Positions 16,151 through 20,648 of a stretch of 20,648 bases of DNA are shown in pieces. A program made the translations under genes and the position numbers. The first letter of the stretch is position 1, and each line of letters begins with the position of its first letter. The DNA is from Anaerolineales bacterium UBA1136 (GTDB taxonomy: Bacteria; Chloroflexota; Anaerolineae; Anaerolineales; UBA11657), in contig DCAJ01000075.1 in NCBI GenBank assembly GCA_002311455.1, positions 23,268 through 43,915 on the forward strand, given 5' to 3'. The notes below the pieces were generated by a model. It searched no databases and was not told the origin of the DNA. It saw only the letters and a list, made by a program, of their open reading frames with translations.

Positions 16151-16163
16151 GACAGATGTGCAA
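16137..16163 (-). CDS. Possible leader ORF in rpsA 5' leader (very tentative)
   Basis: AAAGGAG at 16179-16173 stands 9 nt before a TTG that opens an eight-codon frame (MHICQLVN) ending in TAG at 16137-16139. An ATT start two bases upstream (16165) gives a different seven-codon frame. The only support is the good Shine-Dalgarno in a leader and the stop in the hairpin loop; the peptide itself has no recognisable feature. Confidence 0.25.
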   Translation of the reverse strand: MHICQLVN

Positions 16164-16208
16164 ATGGCACCACTCCTTTATGAAAAGTAACTAAAAGTTT
16201 AGGGTAGC

Positions 16209-16237
16209 ATTATACCTCTGCGTGGGTAGCTAGTCAA
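16209..16237 (-). promoter_or_regulatory. Near-consensus promoter of rpsA leader
   Basis: The minus strand reads TTGACT (16237-16232), a 17-nt spacer, then TATAAT (16214-16209). Transcription would start near 16202, leaving a leader of about 217 nt before rpsA. It begins only 26 nt after the stop of the glycosidase-like gene. This is the strongest promoter-like sequence in the window. Confidence 0.8.
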
Positions 16238-16262
16238 ACTGAACTCGGACAACCGCGCTATA

Positions 16263-18974
16263 TTATTGTGAGCTGAAAACTAGTTCTATTACATTGCTTC
16301 CACCAGGAATAATCAAAAATCCATCTTCGAGCTTTGTGTCAGACGCACTAGAAATTACACTAGGTTGTTTCGGCAATTTCCAATGATATCCATTGGGTGG
16401 CGATGTTCCGGATAGTTTCATGGTAAGTGTACCGTTCCAACCGGTTTCAGTAACTCTAATATCATTGGAGGTATGAAGGCTAAGTTCTCCGTAGTGTGTA
16501 GGAGCATTGTTTATTGCTATTTTACGGCCATCTGTTAACCACCACTCTGGAACTCCTTTTAACAGCTCTATAGCATCATTGCGTTCTGATATCAGCATTT
16601 CGCGCACTAGAGTGGCATAACTAGCCGCAGCCCATGCGTGTGGCATGTCTCCACCAGAGAAACTGCCGTTAGCTGGCTCAACCTGTTCAGCCCATGCGAA
16701 TGTGCCTGGTAATGTCTGATTTCGTAATGTCCAACTCAATATTTGATGCATTACGTCCGTGCGATTTATTCTCAAGTACGCATGAGCTAGCTCAAGACCA
16801 CCATAAGGCCAGAACTGTCCACCTAGATGGCGAAAGCCGCCATTGTCTGGCTCTATCCATAGTTTGTGATATGTATCAAATGACCTCGTGATTAGGTCGG
16901 TGTTCCTTGGTATAATTTCGTGTGGCCACAACGCAGCTACAGTGCCGCGGGCCATTGCAGAGCTGGTGGTTCCCTCCACAGCTCCAGGAATGTATGCAGG
17001 GTTTGGTCCCATAACTACTTTGACAGAATCTAGTATTGCAGTTCTGAGGGTGGTAGCCTCTGAAATCATCCACATAGCATCTTCGTGTTGGTCTAATTCT
17101 GTTGCTATAAAAGCGGCTTGTTTGAGTCCAACAACTGCCCAGAAATTATCCCAATAATGGTGCCAATCGGCCGGACCTAAGTCCTCCGCACTTTTGCTTG
17201 GTGGCAATAGGCCTTTGGTAGCACCATCGAGATTGGCGCTTAATGATATTAAGGTTGAAATGTAGAGTGCAGCTAGACGTATGTTTGGATACCAGTCTCG
17301 AATTTGTGTCTTGTTATTAGTGTAACGGTAATATTCAGATGCCAAGAATATTGCCTGGCCCTGCGAATCCCATTCATCGTCCTGCCATGGAGTGTTTTCC
17401 CCTCGGATAGGTGGTATACGTCCATCGGCATCTTGTGATTTGAAAGTTGAAGTAACGGTAGTTCGTACGCTATCTTCATGACCGAACTGGAGCAAAGCTA
17501 GTCCTGTGTATGCTGAATCTCTTACCCATACTGCATCATGTGCTAGCGGTCCTGGATGAGGGCCATCAGGATCTAAAGATAGCAACAGGTATCCTATGGA
17601 TGCATTTAGGCCATTTTGTACGGTTGGGTCAGGAACTGTTAAGCCTACTTTCCCAATCGCTTGCTTCCAGTGCGCTAAGGCTTCGTTAATCTGTCGGTCG
17701 ATTGATATGTCTATAGTGGGAAAATCCGATCCGGGCGAGTCTGGAAACGCAAAGTGGAATTCCGTAGTCTCACCTGGATTTAGATCTAATGGATATGCCC
17801 ACACGGCAGCCAAGTCTCCATTGTTGGTGATACTAATATTATTAGTGGAAGGAACAGTTCCGTCTAAAGCTGCGTACATGGTCTTATCTAACAGAGCAAT
17901 TCCTGTGCGTTTGGCTGGTGTATCTGAGACTAGGAAAGGCTTATTGTTCACCCACATTCGTCTGTTGCGCTGTGATTGTAGGTTGCATATTGGCGCAGAG
18001 TCAGCATTTGTTGCGAAAGGTCGCACAGATAACATCATAGTGAATGTAATATGTTTAGTCCCAGAATTGGTAAGTGTTACTTTCCATCGAACAGCTGCAT
18101 GATTGCTGTCTCCAAAAAGCGTGTTGGTGACGACTACGTCTGCAGTTTGCCACTCCCATGTTGGCATGGGTAGGCTTGAGTCTACTAAAGAGAATTTAAT
18201 TTTATTTGGATCAGCATATGTGAGAAGTCTTTGATCCAGGTGATATATCCAGATCTCTGCTCTTGGTGCTTTTGCCCAAGGTGCTACTGATCCATCAGAA
18301 GAGACAAGAGCTTCCTCAGAGACATGCGTATTTCCAGACATGGTCCATGAGTAAGGTTCTTTTTTTGACCATGCTGGCATTGGCCATTCCGGATGTGTGG
18401 TTGCTAGCAATGTAGTGTATTGTACAGATGTCATGACTTCTCTTGGGTCTCGACCAAGAATGATCGGTTGCTTTATGCCGCCGAAGCCGCCGTAGTCAAC
18501 TATCCGTATCGACAAGTGTAATGTATCGTCAACTTTTCCGTGCTCAGTCAAGTCTATAAGCACGGCCTCAGGGCCTATGTTGGTCCAAGTATCTATGTGT
18601 GTGCCATTTATCCACATTGTGGCAGAGTCATCAACTTTTCCAAATCCAAGGTAGGCGGTAGGCCATTCAGGTAGGGTGATTTCTGTGATGTACCATGCGA
18701 CTCCATCATAATCAAAACCACTTGCCTCCCATGGTTTGCCGGGCATTGACTCAACCCACCCTTCCTTGTTCGCAATATAATGATTCCACCCATATAATAG
18801 ACCCATGTCGCTGGGGTCAGTGCGGAACAACCAACCATGACTAAGATATTTTGAGTTTGTGTGATTTATCTCACAGTCAGTGTCTTCATTGTTGATAGGC
18901 TCAAATGGAAACGTAGTACATCCGGTTAATATCAATAGTGCAGCACAGAACAATATTCTATAACTAAATATCAT
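16263..18974 (-). CDS. Lipoprotein with jelly-roll and six-hairpin glycosidase-like domains
   Basis: From the ATG at 18974 the protein is 903 aa and starts MIFSYRILFCAALLILTGC, a classic lipoprotein signal with lipidated Cys19. Residues ~50-170 resemble the GH2-type sugar-binding jelly roll (YDGVAWYITEITLPEW, then YLGFGKVDDSATMWINGTHI). A beta-sandwich region follows, then an (alpha/alpha)6 toroid from ~430, with LAHDAVWVRDSAYTGLALLQFG (~475-495) and WDSQGQAIFLASEYYRYT, as in GH15/GH63/GH78-type enzymes. The C-terminus is a small beta domain. A surface enzyme cleaving glucosides or other glycans is likely, but the GH family and catalytic acids cannot be fixed by eye. The frame extends up to a GTG at 19064 that overlaps the previous stop (TAGTG); I prefer 18974 because of the signal peptide. 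Neither start has a Shine-Dalgarno. Confidence 0.75.
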   Translation of the reverse strand: MIFSYRILFCAALLILTGCTTFPFEPINNEDTDCEINHTNSKYLSHGWLFRTDPSDMGLLYGWNHYIANKEGWVESMPGKPWEASGFDYDGVAWYITEITLPEWPTAYLGFGKVDDSATMWINGTHIDTWTNIGPEAVLIDLTEHGKVDDTLHLSIRIVDYGGFGGIKQPIILGRDPREVMTSVQYTTLLATTHPEWPMPAWSKKEPYSWTMSGNTHVSEEALVSSDGSVAPWAKAPRAEIWIYHLDQRLLTYADPNKIKFSLVDSSLPMPTWEWQTADVVVTNTLFGDSNHAAVRWKVTLTNSGTKHITFTMMLSVRPFATNADSAPICNLQSQRNRRMWVNNKPFLVSDTPAKRTGIALLDKTMYAALDGTVPSTNNISITNNGDLAAVWAYPLDLNPGETTEFHFAFPDSPGSDFPTIDISIDRQINEALAHWKQAIGKVGLTVPDPTVQNGLNASIGYLLLSLDPDGPHPGPLAHDAVWVRDSAYTGLALLQFGHEDSVRTTVTSTFKSQDADGRIPPIRGENTPWQDDEWDSQGQAIFLASEYYRYTNNKTQIRDWYPNIRLAALYISTLISLSANLDGATKGLLPPSKSAEDLGPADWHHYWDNFWAVVGLKQAAFIATELDQHEDAMWMISEATTLRTAILDSVKVVMGPNPAYIPGAVEGTTSSAMARGTVAALWPHEIIPRNTDLITRSFDTYHKLWIEPDNGGFRHLGGQFWPYGGLELAHAYLRINRTDVMHQILSWTLRNQTLPGTFAWAEQVEPANGSFSGGDMPHAWAAASYATLVREMLISERNDAIELLKGVPEWWLTDGRKIAINNAPTHYGELSLHTSNDIRVTETGWNGTLTMKLSGTSPPNGYHWKLPKQPSVISSASDTKLEDGFLIIPGGSNVIELVFSSQ

Positions 18975-19063
18975 CTTCTGTATATGGCCGAAAGGCAATT
19001 TTCCGTGGAAAGCCGACTTGATTATGTTCACAAGACTTTCCTGACTAGAATTTGCTAGGCGCA

Positions 19064-20485
19064 CTACTTAATTGTTACAGAAATGGCTCCGGAGAGGAAG
19101 TGCCAATTGTTGTCGGGTGGAGAGCTGGTTCCACAGACACTTGATGTATCTAAACAGACCACCATTTGTAGGTCATATGCGCCTGCAGTATCAAATGTAA
19201 TCCAATCTCTCCAAGAATATTCGGTACCTGCACCCACTTTATCGGCATCGCCGTCACCGTTAAAATAACGTTTGATGTGTGGATTGGCAAACACACCCCA
19301 GGCACCAAAACTTTTGTCACTGGCGGAGGTGTTACGTATTCTTAGGTTTAACCAAATCTTCTCATTAACAGCATAATTTGCCGTACATGTAGTGCCAGCT
19401 GTACAAGTTTTTTCCGCTGCGAAGTAGGTTCCTTCAATAGGACTACCTTCTGAAGGTACAGCAGACAATCTGGATTCACTGACAGTCACTGGTATTGCCT
19501 CCGAGAGGATATACCATTTGTCGCCTGGCGCCTTGCTGGCCAGGCAGTTAGCTGCATTGTCAAGGCATATTCCCATTTGCAAGTAGTGTAATCCTGGGTT
19601 TGTTATGCTAACTGGATGATCGTCCCAGCTATACTCTGTATTCGCACCAATTTGATCAGGTGGTCTGTCCCCGTTAAATATGTACAGAAAATTCGGATAC
19701 AAATTAGTGTGAACACCCCAAGCACCAAAGGTTACATATGCGCTACTGGAATTCACAATTCTCATATCTACGTTAAATGATTCACCGACGAGGAAACGAG
19801 GTGTACTTATGCCAGGTACAAAATTCGTATTTATACTGAATGTTTTGCCAGAAATTGCATCACTGGATGTATGATTAAGGCTTACCGATACCTGTGTTGC
19901 AGTGACAGCGATAGCTGTTGTGACCGTGGCCACTACGGTAGGAGTGGCAGGGGCCTGCACTATTGGTATATCATTTGTCCCACTCTCTACATATGTCCAA
20001 TCTACTGAAACCCATACACGATTGCGTGCTCCGTAAGCAATCTGATACCATTTACCGTCCTCTGATTTACCTGTTACTGGAGCTACGTATCCGGCAGGCT
20101 CACTACCTAACTTATCGTAGTTTGTACCTGGTCCAGCTCGTAGGAAAATGCTGTCTGTGAACTCAAGCGTTTTAGTTCCTGATGCTACCTGGTCCGACAA
20201 CGGAGTTGGTGTTGATTCGGGTGTAGGAGTGAGTGTTAGTAACGGAACAGGATTATTAGTGTTTGTTGCTGTGTCTTTGGACTCTTGATTTATAGAGACA
20301 TCATCAGTAGCTACAGTATCTGGCTCGAGCGTTGCATTTAACACAGCAGGAACCACAAGTGCTGTTGGCGGTTGGTCAGTGTAGTTGAACTGTTCCAGAG
20401 CATTTGCTATTAATGCTATGCCACCTACTGCTAGCAGCACAATGGAACCAATTATGAGCACTGTTCGTGACTGTCTTGAGTTCAC
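19064..20485 (-). CDS. Membrane-anchored SH3b protein with duplicated Cys-bearing beta domain
   Basis: The 473-aa protein has one N-terminal membrane segment (~8-28), a low-complexity Thr/Pro stretch (~78-100), a bacterial SH3 domain (~107-167: SIFLRAGPGTNYDKLG, GKWYQIAYG, VWVSVDWTYVE), a second Thr/Val-rich linker and two copies of a ~110-residue beta-rich domain (~225-340 and ~360-473). Both copies share FGAWGV, YIFNGD or RYFNGD, a G(A)xTEYSW string, a CLDxxxxC pair and a final WYILSEAIPVTV or WHFLSGAISVTI. SH3b commonly binds cell-wall peptides or glycans; I do not recognise the repeated domain. The start is GTG at 20485. Its stop touches the frame of the downstream glycosidase-like lipoprotein, so they are probably co-expressed at the cell surface. 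Confidence 0.8.
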   Translation of the reverse strand: MNSRQSRTVLIIGSIVLLAVGGIALIANALEQFNYTDQPPTALVVPAVLNATLEPDTVATDDVSINQESKDTATNTNNPVPLLTLTPTPESTPTPLSDQVASGTKTLEFTDSIFLRAGPGTNYDKLGSEPAGYVAPVTGKSEDGKWYQIAYGARNRVWVSVDWTYVESGTNDIPIVQAPATPTVVATVTTAIAVTATQVSVSLNHTSSDAISGKTFSINTNFVPGISTPRFLVGESFNVDMRIVNSSSAYVTFGAWGVHTNLYPNFLYIFNGDRPPDQIGANTEYSWDDHPVSITNPGLHYLQMGICLDNAANCLASKAPGDKWYILSEAIPVTVSESRLSAVPSEGSPIEGTYFAAEKTCTAGTTCTANYAVNEKIWLNLRIRNTSASDKSFGAWGVFANPHIKRYFNGDGDADKVGAGTEYSWRDWITFDTAGAYDLQMVVCLDTSSVCGTSSPPDNNWHFLSGAISVTIK

Positions 20486-20546
20486 TTGTCTAATTGTTAT
20501 TACTCCGTATCGTGAGTTGTGTGTTGGTGTTTACGTTACTACCATC

Positions 20547-20555
20547 AGTATATCA
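20547..20555 (-). promoter_or_regulatory. Extended -10 promoter of SH3b-protein gene
   Basis: The minus strand reads TGATATACT, matching TGnTATAcT, about 60 nt before the GTG start. No clear -35 is seen. The remaining upstream sequence to 20648 shows no gene. Confidence 0.5.
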
Positions 20556-20648
20556 TGCCAAACTAAGACAAGATCGTATGATTTGCTCGCTCATTATATA
20601 TGATTACATTATCCGTTAGACTTTTGGCAGCGGAACTTATTGAACATA

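Noticed and set aside
17596..18102. 168-codon plus-strand open frame inside the glycosidase-like gene
   Set aside because: It is antisense to a well-supported gene, and its translation shows no family or signal features.
18975..19064. Glycosidase lipoprotein starting at GTG 19064
   Set aside because: It would put 30 residues ahead of a standard lipoprotein signal; the ATG at 18974 gives a normal signal and lipobox. Not fully excluded because TAGTG would allow coupling.
1..20648. Mobile elements, CRISPR arrays, phage genes or toxin-antitoxin pairs
   Set aside because: No transposase, integrase, repeat-spacer pattern or recognisable small toxin pair was seen; the genes are housekeeping or envelope functions.

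Overview
This window reads as an ordinary stretch of chromosome from a free-living bacterium, most likely a member of the Chloroflexota (perhaps a Dehalococcoidia/SAR202-type lineage). That placement is inferred from gene style: LysM and SH3b proteins tethered by Thr/Pro-rich spacers, a PTPS-related polytopic membrane protein, a gyrA followed directly by an AlbA/ATPase regulator gene, and slightly AT-rich DNA with many genes lacking a clear Shine-Dalgarno. Nearly all of the sequence is coding. I see no phage, IS element, CRISPR array, tRNA or rRNA.

Layout. 1-2183 (minus): a polytopic membrane protein truncated by the window edge, preceded by a protein that joins a CinA/PncC-like domain to a NadD-like nucleotidyltransferase. 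2447-6464 (plus): gyrA, with an unusual internal insertion, tightly coupled to an AlbA_2/HATPase/winged-helix protein gene. 6586-6942 (minus): ribosomal protein L19. 7143-11248 (plus): uvrA, start-stop coupled to queG. 11226-11948 (minus): a membrane-anchored LysM protein whose 3' end overlaps that of queG. 12046-14192 (plus): a SAM methyltransferase and the tRNA methylthiotransferase miaB. 14269-15985 (minus): rpsA-rpsU-infA, a compact set of translation-initiation factors. 16263-20485 (minus): a large lipoprotein with a six-hairpin glycosidase-like domain, preceded by an SH3b protein with a duplicated Cys-bearing beta domain.

The most interesting non-coding structure is the leader of the rpsA-rpsU-infA operon (15986-16262). 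It has a near-consensus promoter (TTGACT-17-TATAAT), a Shine-Dalgarno-like sequence followed by a tiny possible leader ORF, an 11-bp stem whose loop holds that ORF's stop codon, and an intrinsic terminator just upstream of the rpsA start. This is the architecture of a transcription attenuator on a ribosomal-protein operon, or alternatively of a short stand-alone RNA. The rplS/uvrA divergent spacer also holds two extended -10 promoters and short TATCAC/GTGAT inverted repeats.

Together the genes cover DNA topology and repair (gyrA, uvrA), tRNA anticodon-loop modification (queG, miaB), translation initiation (S1, S21, IF-1) and L19, NAD-related metabolism, and cell-envelope functions. No obvious defence or mobile system is present. 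The candidates for something undescribed are the S1-operon leader, the CinA-like/NadD-like fusion, the GyrA insertion and the repeated domain in the SH3b protein.
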